Positions 34,710-43,806 of a DNA stretch of 64,000 nucleotides are shown piece by piece. The stretch is from an uncultured Bacteroidota bacterium (lineage in GTDB: Bacteria > Bacteroidota > Bacteroidia > Flavobacteriales > Flavobacteriaceae). The first letter of the stretch is position 1, and each line of letters starts with the position of its first letter. The stretch is from the NCBI GenBank assembly GCA_902626585.1, contig CACOGA010000001.1, forward strand, positions 124,001-188,000, given 5' to 3'. The position numbers were made by a program, and so were the translations under genes. Under the pieces are notes generated by a model. That model saw only the letters and a list, made by a program, of their open reading frames with translations. It did not search any database and was not told where the DNA came from.

Positions 34710-35382
34710 TCTTTTTTCCTCCAAACTCTTTTAAGTATTTTGGTTGAAATTCAGCAATATCTACAAATTCTTTTTGATTAAACTTTGAAAAAGAGAGCAA
34801 TCCCATCTCATTGGCAGAAGGTAATATGTAATCAGAAAAAATAATATTTTCATGATGTAAAAACTTCTTTATTTTTTCATTACAGTTTCCAACAAAATTA
34901 ACATATGAAGACTGAAAGTAAATACTAAAAGAGTCTTTATTTAATACTAGACAATCTGTTTTACTAACTTTTATTGGAATCCCACTCTCATCAGGTTGGA
35001 AAATTGAAAAGTAGATCTCATCTCTTCTTGCATCCATGGCTGGTATTATAAGGCCTTCTGAAAACTGTATCTTCCTAGCTAAGTTTTGCATTGTATCAAT
35101 TGAAATTAGAGGAATATTTAATGCAATACAAATTCCTTTTGCAGCTGATACCCCAATTCTTAATCCGGTATATGAGCCTGGCCCCTCAGAAATGGCAACT
35201 GCGGATAAGTCTTTTACAGATAATTGTGTTTCATTTAGGATTTCTTCAATAAAAGTATGAAGCGATTTTGAGTGAGAGTATTCATCATAGCTCTGCTCCC
35301 TCAGTCCAATTATTTTTTCATTTTTAGAAATAGAGACTGAACAGTTTTTGCTCGAAGTTTCGATATTTAGGATTACAGACAC
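34699..35382 (-). CDS. tsaB: tRNA threonylcarbamoyladenosine biosynthesis protein TsaB
   Basis: Partner of TsaD in t6A37 modification of ANN-decoding tRNAs. The 227-residue protein has the ASKHA-fold opening ILNIETSSKNCSVSI, the YSHSKSLHTFIEEIL helix, and ISEGPGSYTGLRIGVSAAKGI, diagnostic for TsaB. It lies 3 bases after tolC at the end of the efflux operon, and overlaps the DUF255 gene on the other strand by 11 bases. Confidence 0.94.
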   Translation of the reverse strand: MSVILNIETSSKNCSVSISKNEKIIGLREQSYDEYSHSKSLHTFIEEILNETQLSVKDLSAVAISEGPGSYTGLRIGVSAAKGICIALNIPLISIDTMQNLARKIQFSEGLIIPAMDARRDEIYFSIFQPDESGIPIKVSKTDCLVLNKDSFSIYFQSSYVNFVGNCNEKIKKFLHHENIIFSDYILPSANEMGLLSFSKFNQKEFVDIAEFQPKYLKEFGGKKINT

Positions 35383-35385
35383 AAA

Positions 35386-36705
35386 TTATCTTTTACCTAG
35401 GTAGAAATCTAAGACTTTTGTTTTAAAAATAAAATCATATTTAGCATTAATCAATGAAGACCTCGCATTTAATAGTCTAATTCTTGATTGCTCCAAATCA
35501 AATGAGTTTAAAGATCCTAAACTGAATCTTTGCTGAGAATTTTCAAATGCAGTTTGTTGAGATCTTAAAGATAATTCAGCAGCTTCAAAAGCCCTAAGTG
35601 CAGCCTTTGCATCTGTAAAAGCTCTTTTTATCGTTGACTCAAGGTTTACCTTTACTTGATCTAATGCAAGATTACTGGTTTCCTCTTGTATCTTAGATTT
35701 TTTAACCTGTGCTTTTGTTTGATTTCTATTAAAAATAGGTATTGAAACATTCATATTTATTGAATGACCCTTATTGTCATTCAGCTGCTCTAAAAACTGA
35801 TCATCCTCAGTGAGATTAGAAAAATTAGCTGAGGCACTAAAACCATAGCCCATCGATACGTTTGGTAAATATGCACTTTTTGAAATCTTTGTTCCCAATT
35901 TAGCTAATTCAATATCGCTTTCTGCAACCTTAATTTCATTCCTGTTTTGCATAGCATAATTAAGAATTGGAGTTATATCATCGTACATTAAATTCGCTGA
36001 GGGGGTGTCAATCTCAATAACTTCAACATCGAAATCATCATAAGATAATTGTAATAGTTGAGCTAAAGTTAATAATGCTAATTCATGATTATTTTCTGCA
36101 ATAGTCAAATTTTGGATGTCCCTGGCATAAGTTGCTTGGGTTTCAATTAACGTTGACATAGGCTCAGAGCCAGAATCAACTAAGATTTTTACCTGGTTAA
36201 CCTGAAATTCAGAAAAATCAACTTGAGATTTTGCCAATTCTAAATTTTCCTTATTAAATAAAACATTTAAATATGTATTAGCCACATTTAATGAAATATC
36301 ATCTTTTAACCTATCCAACTCAAATTGATTTCTCTCCAAGCTAAGTTTACTCTGATTTAGTAAATTAATATTTCTGAAGCCATTAAATATACTCTGAGAT
36401 AACCCAATCCCCAACGATGTAGAGTAGAATTCCCTGTCTCTAAATTCCCCTGGAAATACCTCAATATTTCCAAGACTTGCCCCTCCACTTATACTGGAAC
36501 TAACAGCAGGTAAGAAATTACCTTTTGCACTAATAATATCTTGTTCAGAAGACAATAAACTGTTTTTGGCTTGAAGTATAGTAATATTATTTTCTACAGC
36601 ATGATTAACACATTCTTCAAGTGTCCATAAATTATTCTGAGCAAAAGATAAACTAGTGACCAAAATAAAAAACTTTAAAATTTTAATTTTTTTCATAATT
36701 ATCAT
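35386..36705 (-). CDS. TolC family outer-membrane efflux protein
   Basis: Outer-membrane channel of a tripartite exporter. The 439-residue protein has a signal peptide (MKKIKILKFFILVTSLSFAQ; the ATG at 36696 inside the frame may be the real start) and the duplicated OEP helical repeats: LWTLEECVNHAVENNITILQAK opens the first (about 27-48) and SAYLPNVSMGYGF the second (about 290). It sits 6 bases downstream of the HlyD-type adaptor and completes the MacA-MacB-TolC-like set on this strand. Confidence 0.92.
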   Translation of the reverse strand: MIIMKKIKILKFFILVTSLSFAQNNLWTLEECVNHAVENNITILQAKNSLLSSEQDIISAKGNFLPAVSSSISGGASLGNIEVFPGEFRDREFYSTSLGIGLSQSIFNGFRNINLLNQSKLSLERNQFELDRLKDDISLNVANTYLNVLFNKENLELAKSQVDFSEFQVNQVKILVDSGSEPMSTLIETQATYARDIQNLTIAENNHELALLTLAQLLQLSYDDFDVEVIEIDTPSANLMYDDITPILNYAMQNRNEIKVAESDIELAKLGTKISKSAYLPNVSMGYGFSASANFSNLTEDDQFLEQLNDNKGHSINMNVSIPIFNRNQTKAQVKKSKIQEETSNLALDQVKVNLESTIKRAFTDAKAALRAFEAAELSLRSQQTAFENSQQRFSLGSLNSFDLEQSRIRLLNARSSLINAKYDFIFKTKVLDFYLGKR

Positions 36706-36711
36706 TGAAAT

Positions 36712-37863
36712 TTAGTCTTCAAATTCTCTTGAATTTTCATCTTGTCTTCTTCTTGATTCCTCAGGATCTTCATCCTCAACAGAATTCCAAACTTTAATTT
36801 TATCCTCCTCTTTTACACCCTTTAGGATTTCAACATTTATCCCGTCTGAAATTCCCACTTCAACGTCTCTACTAACAAATGTGCCATCTTTTTTCAATAT
36901 TTCTACAAAAGGCTTATCAGTAATTCTGTTAAATTGTAATAAAGATTCATTTATACATAAAATATTTTCCTTTTGACCGATTGACATTATCGCATTTGCA
37001 CTGTATCCTGCTCTAACATTCACACTTTGGGGAATACTCACATCAGCTTTTATTTTAAACTGGACTGCACCACCCAATTCAATTCCCTTTGGAGCTACAA
37101 AAGTTAACTTAGCTTTAAATTCTTCTTTTTCAAGAGCACCAAGAATTACCTTAATATCAGACCCCTCCGCAAGCTTTGAAACCTCAGTTTCGTCAACTTG
37201 CCCTTCAAAAATCATTTTTGTCATGTCAGCAACAGTAGCTATGGTAGTACCTGGGCTAAATGTACTGGTTTCTGTAATTGGGCTACCTTCCCTAATTGGA
37301 ATTTCCAATATAGTACCCGAAATTTGAGATAAAACATTGGTATTAGCAGTACTTCCACCTGTTAAGGTTCCTTGCTTAATAATTTTAAAATCATTTTCAG
37401 CTTGCATTAATGATTCTTGGTTTTGTTCCATAGATAATTGACTGTTTTCAAAATCTTGTTTGGAGATTACCCCTTTTTCATATAATTTTTTGCTCCTGTC
37501 AAACAATTTTTTTGCATTATTATATGATAATTTTGCTGAATTTATTCTACTATTTGCACTTAACAATGCTTGTTCATTTGGAACAACTCTTATGTTTGCA
37601 ATTAAGTCACCTCTCATAACTATATCACCCTCTTCAACAAAAATCTTATCTATAATGCCGCTTACCTGAGGTTTCAACTCGATTTCATCTTCAGGATTTA
37701 GCTTTCCTGTTGCAACTACTTCCTTTTTAATTGATGTGTAAAATGGTTGCTCGGTTTCATAATCAATTATAGAAGCAGAATTGGCTTGTCTAAAGTAATT
37801 TAATACGTATAGTAATGATCCTACCAGTAGGATTATAACAATATACTTAACTTGATTTTTCAT
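36712..37863 (-). CDS. MacA-like periplasmic adaptor (membrane fusion protein)
   Basis: Links the ABC permeases to TolC. The 383-residue protein has one N-terminal membrane helix (YIVIILLVGSLLYVLNYF), the lipoyl-like half with ELKPQVSGIIDKIFVEEGDIVMRGD, a coiled-coil hairpin (about 95-150), the second lipoyl half, beta-barrel and membrane-proximal domains, and a very acidic/Arg tail (DPEESRRRQDENSREFED). It begins 19 bases after the second permease. MacA/HlyD type; the substrate cannot be told. Confidence 0.92.
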   Translation of the reverse strand: MKNQVKYIVIILLVGSLLYVLNYFRQANSASIIDYETEQPFYTSIKKEVVATGKLNPEDEIELKPQVSGIIDKIFVEEGDIVMRGDLIANIRVVPNEQALLSANSRINSAKLSYNNAKKLFDRSKKLYEKGVISKQDFENSQLSMEQNQESLMQAENDFKIIKQGTLTGGSTANTNVLSQISGTILEIPIREGSPITETSTFSPGTTIATVADMTKMIFEGQVDETEVSKLAEGSDIKVILGALEKEEFKAKLTFVAPKGIELGGAVQFKIKADVSIPQSVNVRAGYSANAIMSIGQKENILCINESLLQFNRITDKPFVEILKKDGTFVSRDVEVGISDGINVEILKGVKEEDKIKVWNSVEDEDPEESRRRQDENSREFED

Positions 37864-37882
37864 TTGTTTAAATTTTATATAA

Positions 37883-39121
37883 TTATTCTTCTCTCAATGC
37901 ATCTATAGGTTTAATATTTGTTGCTCTATTTGCTGGAATCAGTCCTATCAGTGAACCAAATACAACTAAAATAATTACAGAAATAAATACAATAAATATA
38001 GGTACTGAAGCATTAATCAATACCGAATCAGGTCCATGACCAAAAGCATAATCCATAGCGATTAAAATCCAACCTCCAGTTATGATCCCTAATATTCCTG
38101 CAATCAGAGTTAGAAAAATTGATTCCAAAACTATTTGTCTTTTAATTTCAAAGGGGGTTGCTCCAATCGCTCGTCTAATACCAATTTCTTTGGTTCTCTC
38201 TTTGACTGTAATAAGTAGTATATTTCCGATTGCAAATACACCAGCTATTAACGTAGCTATTCCAACAAACCATGTTAGGAATTGCATTCCCATTAGGAAA
38301 CCTTCAAAACGTTCAAAAAGTTCACCTAGATTAAAACTACCAAAAGCACGATTATCTTCTGGGTGAACATAATTTAAATTTTTAAGTACGAGTTTTACAT
38401 CTTTCTCAATCTGTCTAATATCAAATCCTTTTTCCCCTGTTACTGTAATCCATCCTATATTATCTCCTTGATTGTAAACATTTTGAAATGTAGAAAATGG
38501 TATATGCAATTCACCTCCAAAATCAAAATCTCCTGACTCAAATACTCCTACAACCTTATGATTTATATCATTTATTTTAATAAAATCTCCAATAGCATTC
38601 TCATCAGCATCAAATAGCTGTTTGAAGACTTCATCAGAAATTACAACAACTTTTTTACTGTCATCTATATCAGATTGATTTATAAATCTACCCGCAATCA
38701 AGTCCTTTTTTTGGATTTTATCTAATAACGGAAAATCACCAGACAATGTAAAGTAAGCATACTGGACTCCACGAACAACTCTGGCATCTCTTGCATTTCT
38801 GGGAAGTAGAAATTTAATTCCCTTTACCTGATTTTTTATTTTTTCTAATTGTGAAAATTTAAGTCTTGGAGAGCGACCTTTTTGATAGCCCTTAAATGCT
38901 TTACTGGTCGACTGGCCCCATATGAAAACACTGTTTGTAGCGTAATCTCCAAATTGAACACTGAATTTATTTTCAATCCCTTTTGCTGAGCCTAATAAAC
39001 CTATCAATAAAAGAATACCCCACCAAACACCAATCATGGTTATCACTGTTCTTAGCTTATTTTTGGTTAAACTTTCCTTAAGTTCTTGCCATGTATCAAT
39101 ATCAAATAAAAATTTAAACAT
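37883..39121 (-). CDS. MacB-type ABC transporter permease (second copy)
   Basis: A 412-residue permease with the MacB_PCD/FtsX layout: helix 1 at about residues 28-45, a periplasmic domain (about 50-280) with GRFINQSDIDDSKKVVVIS, then three C-terminal helices with TVKERTKEIGIRRAIGATPFEIKRQIVLES, the coupling helix contacting the ATPase, and the tail RATNIKPIDALREE. It is a paralogue of the next gene upstream, and one ATPase serves both, suggesting a heterodimeric exporter (often for antimicrobial peptides, lipids or lipoproteins). Confidence 0.92.
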   Translation of the reverse strand: MFKFLFDIDTWQELKESLTKNKLRTVITMIGVWWGILLLIGLLGSAKGIENKFSVQFGDYATNSVFIWGQSTSKAFKGYQKGRSPRLKFSQLEKIKNQVKGIKFLLPRNARDARVVRGVQYAYFTLSGDFPLLDKIQKKDLIAGRFINQSDIDDSKKVVVISDEVFKQLFDADENAIGDFIKINDINHKVVGVFESGDFDFGGELHIPFSTFQNVYNQGDNIGWITVTGEKGFDIRQIEKDVKLVLKNLNYVHPEDNRAFGSFNLGELFERFEGFLMGMQFLTWFVGIATLIAGVFAIGNILLITVKERTKEIGIRRAIGATPFEIKRQIVLESIFLTLIAGILGIITGGWILIAMDYAFGHGPDSVLINASVPIFIVFISVIILVVFGSLIGLIPANRATNIKPIDALREE

Positions 39122-39122
39122 A

Positions 39123-40355
39123 TTATTCGTCTCTTAATGCTACAATTGGTTTGATACTTGCTGCTCTTTTGGCAGGAATATAACCTGCGATGGCGCCTGC
39201 TATAACCAGAGTTATAGTTGCTGCTATCACAAGTGATGAACTAACCCCAGGGTCATAAATCCAATAATCTCTTAAATCAAAACTATTAAGTAAAGTGCCT
39301 CCTAATAATAGCCCGAAATATCCAGAAATTGCCGTAACAAATATTGATTCCAAAATAATTAGTATAATAATTGAATTTGGTGGTGCACCAAGGGCTTTTC
39401 TTATTCCTATTTCTTTTGTTCTCTCTTTCACAATAAATATCATAATATTACTAATACCAACAACACCTGCAACTAAAGTACCCATACCAATAATTAAAAC
39501 TAATATTGCAAGTATTGCATTAAATTGTGTTATCTCCTGATTTTCACGCGCTCTATTTCTGGCCCTTACTGCAGATTGATCATTATCAGCAACAAAGAAT
39601 ATATCTTTTATTCTATCAACAATATTATTACCAAAAGCAATTGCCTCTTGTTCTGAAAGACTCTTGTTGTATGTTAAATTAATCTGATCTATATAATCAT
39701 TATTACCATATATTTTTTGAGCTGTTGAAATTGGCATATATATAATTCTTGCCTCATTGCTATCTGATCCTTCTGACCTTTCAACGAATACTCCAACTAT
39801 CTTAAATTTAATTTTATCTAGGTCCAAATATTTGCCTACTGGGTTTGTGTTTGGGAATAAATCCTCAACTACAAGATTACCAATTACGATATTCTTAGTA
39901 TTATTCTTTATATCTAATGAATTAATAAATCTACCTTCTTTTATTTCAGATTTCTCTATAAATTGATGATCAGGGTTTACGGCCCTTACCGTATAATTAC
40001 TTTTTTCGTTTGCAAAACTAGCAGTAACATTTTTATAAACTCTTGCAGTAATAAACTCTATATCTTGATTAAATTCCTCACTTATGGTTTGGTATAATTC
40101 ATTATCAAATTGAATTCTTCTTCCTGTTTGATATCCTTCTACAGCTTTTGATGTACGGCCGGAGTATATGAATATTGAATTATTTGCATCTCCGGCAAAC
40201 TCATTTTCAAATGCATTCTGAAAACCGTTAGCGATTCCAAATAAAATTGTGAATAACATAATAGCAAAAGCAACTGTAAATCCGGAAAGAATTGTTCTTA
40301 GCTTATTTTTATTTAAACTTTGAAATATTTCTCTAAATAAACCGAAATCAATCAT
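39123..40355 (-). CDS. MacB-type ABC transporter permease (first copy)
   Basis: A 410-residue MacB/FtsX-type permease with the same layout as the downstream copy: N-terminal helix (TILSGFTVAFAIMLFTILFGI), periplasmic domain with GRFINSLDIKNNTKNIVIG, and C-terminal helices with IVKERTKEIGIRKALGAPPNSI and RAASIKPIVALRDE. It overlaps the ATPase gene by one base at the start and is one base from the second permease. The pair are diverged paralogues, probably forming a heterodimer. Confidence 0.92.
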   Translation of the reverse strand: MIDFGLFREIFQSLNKNKLRTILSGFTVAFAIMLFTILFGIANGFQNAFENEFAGDANNSIFIYSGRTSKAVEGYQTGRRIQFDNELYQTISEEFNQDIEFITARVYKNVTASFANEKSNYTVRAVNPDHQFIEKSEIKEGRFINSLDIKNNTKNIVIGNLVVEDLFPNTNPVGKYLDLDKIKFKIVGVFVERSEGSDSNEARIIYMPISTAQKIYGNNDYIDQINLTYNKSLSEQEAIAFGNNIVDRIKDIFFVADNDQSAVRARNRARENQEITQFNAILAILVLIIGMGTLVAGVVGISNIMIFIVKERTKEIGIRKALGAPPNSIIILIILESIFVTAISGYFGLLLGGTLLNSFDLRDYWIYDPGVSSSLVIAATITLVIAGAIAGYIPAKRAASIKPIVALRDE

Positions 40356-41047
40356 TACTTCAATCTATTTTGTTTGATTTTTTTATCTTCCATGATAACA
40401 CCATCTTTTAATCTAACGATTCTTTTACACATTAATGAAATATCTTCTTCATGTGTAACAATTAATATCGTTTTTCCTTCATCATTTAATTGTTGTAGAA
40501 ATTGCATAATTTCCTGAGATGTACCAGAATCTAATGCTCCTGTAGGCTCGTCAGCCAATAATAATTTTGGTTCTGCTGCTAGTGCTCTGGCGATTGCAAC
40601 TCGCTGTTTTTGGCCCCCTGAAAGTTCATTTGGCAAGTGAGTTGACCAATCGGAAAGTCCAACTTTTTCTAAGTGAAACATGGCTTTTTCTTGTCTTTCT
40701 TTTCTTTTCAGTCCTTGATAATAAAGAGGTAAGGCTACGTTTTCGAGAGCATTCTTAAAGTTTATCAAATTAAATGACTGAAAAACAAAACCTAAAAATT
40801 TATTTCTGTATTGTGCAGCCTTCTTTTCATTCAAGTCCTTTATTTCAATTCCATCCAGAGTATATTCACCCGAATCCAGCTCATCAAGAATTCCAATAAT
40901 GTTTAAAAGTGTAGATTTTCCTGATCCTGAGGACCCCATGATAGCTACCATCTCACCTTTTTCAACATTTAGATTAATTCCTTTTAAAACGTGGAGACTT
41001 GACTCTCCCATTTTATATGATTTATGAAGGTTACTTATCTTTAGCAT
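40355..41047 (-). CDS. ABC transporter ATP-binding protein (MacB/LolD type)
   Basis: ATPase of the exporter. The 230 residues (start ATG 41047, giving MLKISNLHKSYKMG) contain Walker A GSSGSGKSTLLN, Q-loop FVFQSFNLI, signature LSGGQKQRVAIARAL, Walker B LLLADEPTGALD and the switch VTHEED. First gene of the operon with two permeases, adaptor, TolC and tsaB. A possible -7 (AACCTTTG, 7 of 8) lies at 41071-41078. Confidence 0.94.
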   Translation of the reverse strand: MLKISNLHKSYKMGESSLHVLKGINLNVEKGEMVAIMGSSGSGKSTLLNIIGILDELDSGEYTLDGIEIKDLNEKKAAQYRNKFLGFVFQSFNLINFKNALENVALPLYYQGLKRKERQEKAMFHLEKVGLSDWSTHLPNELSGGQKQRVAIARALAAEPKLLLADEPTGALDSGTSQEIMQFLQQLNDEGKTILIVTHEEDISLMCKRIVRLKDGVIMEDKKIKQNRLK

Positions 41048-41160
41048 TATGTTTTCTAAATTTCTAGCTACAAAGGTTAACAAAAAGAAGTGTAATTCCT
41101 GTTAATTAGTTGTTAAAAGGGAATATAGGTTTGTTAACGTTATTTTTGAGGTATGGTTGT

Positions 41161-41370
41161 TTATTTTTTGAATTTCTTATAAACAAAAAATATCATAAAA
41201 AAAACAATTAAATAGGGTAGAAAAGCTAAATACATTATTCCATTATTAATTCCCTCTGCCATACCCTCATTTTCACTGCTTTCCAGAACTGCCCTACACA
41301 TAGCACATTGAGAATAACTAAGGTTAAAAGTTAAAAAACTAAAAATTATAAATGATATGATTTTATTCAT
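41161..41370 (-). CDS. Small membrane protein with CxxC motif at the end of the cytochrome oxidase assembly cluster
   Basis: A 69-residue protein: signal peptide or helix (MNKIISFIIFSFLTFNLSYS), then QCAMCRAVLESSENE with a Cys-x-x-Cys-Arg motif that would face the periplasm, and a C-terminal helix (about 45-64) followed by basic residues. Start is ATG 41370; a longer frame upstream would overlap the DUF420 gene. It begins 5 bases after DUF420. The CxxC could bind copper or haem or act in thiol exchange, which would suit oxidase assembly; I know of no assigned function. Confidence 0.7.
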   Translation of the reverse strand: MNKIISFIIFSFLTFNLSYSQCAMCRAVLESSENEGMAEGINNGIMYLAFLPYLIVFFMIFFVYKKFKK

Positions 41371-41375
41371 AGTGG

Positions 41376-41963
41376 TCAAACATAATACGGTGATATCATT
41401 ATATAAACTATCACTCCGGTTACTGCAACATATAACCATATAGGAAACGTAATCTTAGCAATTTTTCTGTGTCCTTCAAAATCGGTAGTAATAGCTCTTA
41501 TGTATGAAAAAAGGACAAAAGGGATTACGGTTATAGAAAGTAAAATATGAGATATTAAAATAAAGTAATAAATATATTTTATGATTCCCTCACCTCCAAA
41601 TGATGTTGGATCACTGGTAATGTGGTATGCGATGTACATAACTAAAAAACAGAGTGATAGAGCAATACAAATTTTAACTAAATTTTCGTGAATAAGTCTT
41701 TTACCCTTTTTAATGAAGTATACAGCAGTTACTAAAATAATTGCAGTAATTCCGTTAATTGTAGCATATATAGGGGGCAAAAATGTAAGAGGTTTAGCCA
41801 TTGGTAAATCTTCGATTAAAATTATCGGAACAAAATTTGGAGACCTTAAGTCAAAGACTAACTTATCTGCATCCCACTTCAAAAATAAAAGAATTGCTAC
41901 GACAACAGGAACCAAAATCGAGACTACAACCGTAAGCCTATTATAAATTAACAACTTATTCAT
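41376..41963 (-). CDS. DUF420 family membrane protein
   Basis: A 195-residue inner-membrane protein with five or six hydrophobic helices (residues about 9-28, 52-80, 90-112, 125-150, 170-192). FLPPIYATINGITAIIL, HENLVKICIALSLCFLVMYIAYH and GHRKIAKITFPIWLYVAVTGVIVYIM are the conserved DUF420 blocks with histidines that may face the metal site. DUF420 genes travel with caa3/cbb3-type oxidase and SCO genes and are thought to help oxidase assembly, without a known mechanism. It overlaps the end of the SCO1 gene by 8 bases. Confidence 0.85.
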   Translation of the reverse strand: MNKLLIYNRLTVVVSILVPVVVAILLFLKWDADKLVFDLRSPNFVPIILIEDLPMAKPLTFLPPIYATINGITAIILVTAVYFIKKGKRLIHENLVKICIALSLCFLVMYIAYHITSDPTSFGGEGIIKYIYYFILISHILLSITVIPFVLFSYIRAITTDFEGHRKIAKITFPIWLYVAVTGVIVYIMISPYYV

Positions 41964-42699
41964 TTAATAATTTTAGTAAATCTTCTTTTAAAACAGTAAT
42001 CTCTTCCGCCTCACCATTTAAGTCTAGCTTTTCTTTGAAATTAACCGAACCTTTGTAATAAATCTTTGGGTTTCCAAATTCATCTTGCCTGCATCTAATA
42101 TATCCCTCTTTATCAACAAGTGCAAAATATCCTGAATGCTCAAATCCGTCAATAAAATCTGAGCTCGCTGCAGTGTAAAGATTAAATCCATCATTTGCAA
42201 GCTCATAAATTTCATCAGCTTCACCAGTCATAAGATTCCAATTAGGATTTTCAATTCCATTATCCTTGGCATATTTTCTTAGTATGTTTACTGTATCATA
42301 TTCAGGGTTAATAGAAAATGATGCAATACCAAAATTTGGAAATGTTGTGAAGCTATTTTGAATGTGAACGAGATTGGTATTCATTATTGGACATATGGTT
42401 GTACAGGTAGTGAAAAAGAATTCAACAATATAAACCTTACCAAGATAAAATTCATTAGAAATAAGTTCTCCATTTTGATTGACAAATTTAAAACCAGGTA
42501 CTTTTTTTCTTTCATCATTAATAATTAGGTACGGAAGTGATTCAATATTTTTTTCAAAATTATCAAGCTTTAAACTTCTACTTTCGCTTCTTGAAACGTC
42601 ATTATTTACTAACCTATCAATAATTCTGGGAACAAAAACCAAACCAAAAACAATCACTAATATTATTGTAAAAATATTTTTCTTATTCTTCATTACCAT
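41956..42699 (-). CDS. SCO1/SenC family copper chaperone
   Basis: Periplasmic thioredoxin-fold protein that delivers copper to the CuA site of cytochrome oxidase subunit II. The 247 residues include an N-terminal membrane anchor (about 7-24), the copper-binding CxxxC in FFFTTCTTICPIMN, and the third ligand histidine in GFEHSGYFALVDKEG. The partner CoxB at 59132 has a full CuA motif. It overlaps the preceding SCO-like gene by 17 bases. Confidence 0.93.
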   Translation of the reverse strand: MVMKNKKNIFTIILVIVFGLVFVPRIIDRLVNNDVSRSESRSLKLDNFEKNIESLPYLIINDERKKVPGFKFVNQNGELISNEFYLGKVYIVEFFFTTCTTICPIMNTNLVHIQNSFTTFPNFGIASFSINPEYDTVNILRKYAKDNGIENPNWNLMTGEADEIYELANDGFNLYTAASSDFIDGFEHSGYFALVDKEGYIRCRQDEFGNPKIYYKGSVNFKEKLDLNGEAEEITVLKEDLLKLLNE

Positions 42700-43399
42700 C
42701 CAAATTACTTATTCGTCTTATATTAGAATTAAAGTTACCTTTTCTTTTTTGTCTGTATTCTGTGAATAAAATTCTAATATCATCATTCATTTTCTTCTTG
42801 ATTTCTGAGACTATCACAGAATTATAGGAATACAAACCAAATTTATCGATATTATTTTCAACTTGATCATCATTCCTGTCATCAATTCTGCCTCGTTGGT
42901 TTCTTTGCTTATCAATAATAAAAACCTGAGAAGTATAGTTTATAGAATCTAATTTTTTTGAAGTCCTAAGGGATTTATAAACTTGACTTATTTTTTTATC
43001 ACTGGCAGTAGCAAAAAACCAATATTTTAATTCATCTGACTTTAACAGCTCTTTTTTTACATCCATTAACAATTTTTCTGAACCTGATGAAGCTATAGAA
43101 ATAATTTGAAACTTTTTAAAGCCTTTAAATTTATCATATACCAACTCTTTTAAATTTAGGGCACCAGTTATATATTTGGTTGGATTATCTCCTAAAAAAT
43201 TTACAATAGTAATATTTTCTTCAAAAGTTGTTTCATTATCATCTATGAAATTTAAAAAATCTATTTCAACTATATCTTCATTAACAATATCCAATGTATT
43301 ATAATTATGTGTTGAAGGATATAAGAATAACAAAAATATTACTGGTAATAAAAAAAGTATTCCCAGAATGAACCATTTTCTGTAAAAAGTATTAATCAC
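42683..43399 (-). CDS. Membrane-anchored SCO-like protein lacking CxxxC
   Basis: A protein of about 239 residues with one N-terminal helix (FILGILFLLPVIFLLFLYP). The rest resembles a thioredoxin/SCO fold in order (ENITIVNFLGDN strand, FQIISIASSGSE, YTSQVFIIDKQRNQRGRIDDR, and a final helix), but the copper-binding cysteines are missing. I start at GTG 43399, 13 bases after the end of the subunit IV gene; no ATG is available at a sensible place. It sits directly upstream of SCO1, with which it overlaps, so a role in oxidase assembly is inferred from position and fold. I do not recognise a named family. Confidence 0.65.
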   Translation of the reverse strand: MINTFYRKWFILGILFLLPVIFLLFLYPSTHNYNTLDIVNEDIVEIDFLNFIDDNETTFEENITIVNFLGDNPTKYITGALNLKELVYDKFKGFKKFQIISIASSGSEKLLMDVKKELLKSDELKYWFFATASDKKISQVYKSLRTSKKLDSINYTSQVFIIDKQRNQRGRIDDRNDDQVENNIDKFGLYSYNSVIVSEIKKKMNDDIRILFTEYRQKRKGNFNSNIRRISNLDGNEE

Positions 43400-43412
43400 A
43401 ATTTGAAGATAA

Positions 43413-43802
43413 TTAAAAATCAGTTTTAATATAATTTGATGTATCGCTAAACTCATCAAAAATATAGCCACCTTCTTGTATTAAAATAAAAGTAAGATAA
43501 AGAATAAGGAAAACAGCAGTCCAGACCACAACCCTTCTCAAAATAGAAGTTTCATCTCGCATGTGCATAAAATCCCATGTAATATAATATGCTTTTACTA
43601 TGGTTAAAATTATAAATATCCAATTTAGCAATTTTAAGTTTAAAAAATATTCGTTCAAAATAGCCGGCTTGTAAATACCTAATACTACCTCTACTAAAGT
43701 CACAACTGATAATAGGATTAGTACACCAATTATCTTTTGCGTATTAGATTTAAATTTAATTAAACCTCTAAAAATCTCTAACTTGTGTGCGTGCTCAGCC
43801 AT
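43413..43802 (-). CDS. Cytochrome c oxidase subunit IV (caa3-type, prokaryotic)
   Basis: A 129-residue inner-membrane protein with three helices (about 22-42, 53-74, 87-108). Conserved features are AEHAHKLEIFRGLIKFKSNTQKIIGVL at the start and YITWDFMHMRDETSILRR in the loop before the last helix. Small accessory subunit stabilising the oxidase. It lies 4 bases after the larger subunit III gene. Confidence 0.85.
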   Translation of the reverse strand: MAEHAHKLEIFRGLIKFKSNTQKIIGVLILLSVVTLVEVVLGIYKPAILNEYFLNLKLLNWIFIILTIVKAYYITWDFMHMRDETSILRRVVVWTAVFLILYLTFILIQEGGYIFDEFSDTSNYIKTDF

Positions 43803-43806
43803 GATA

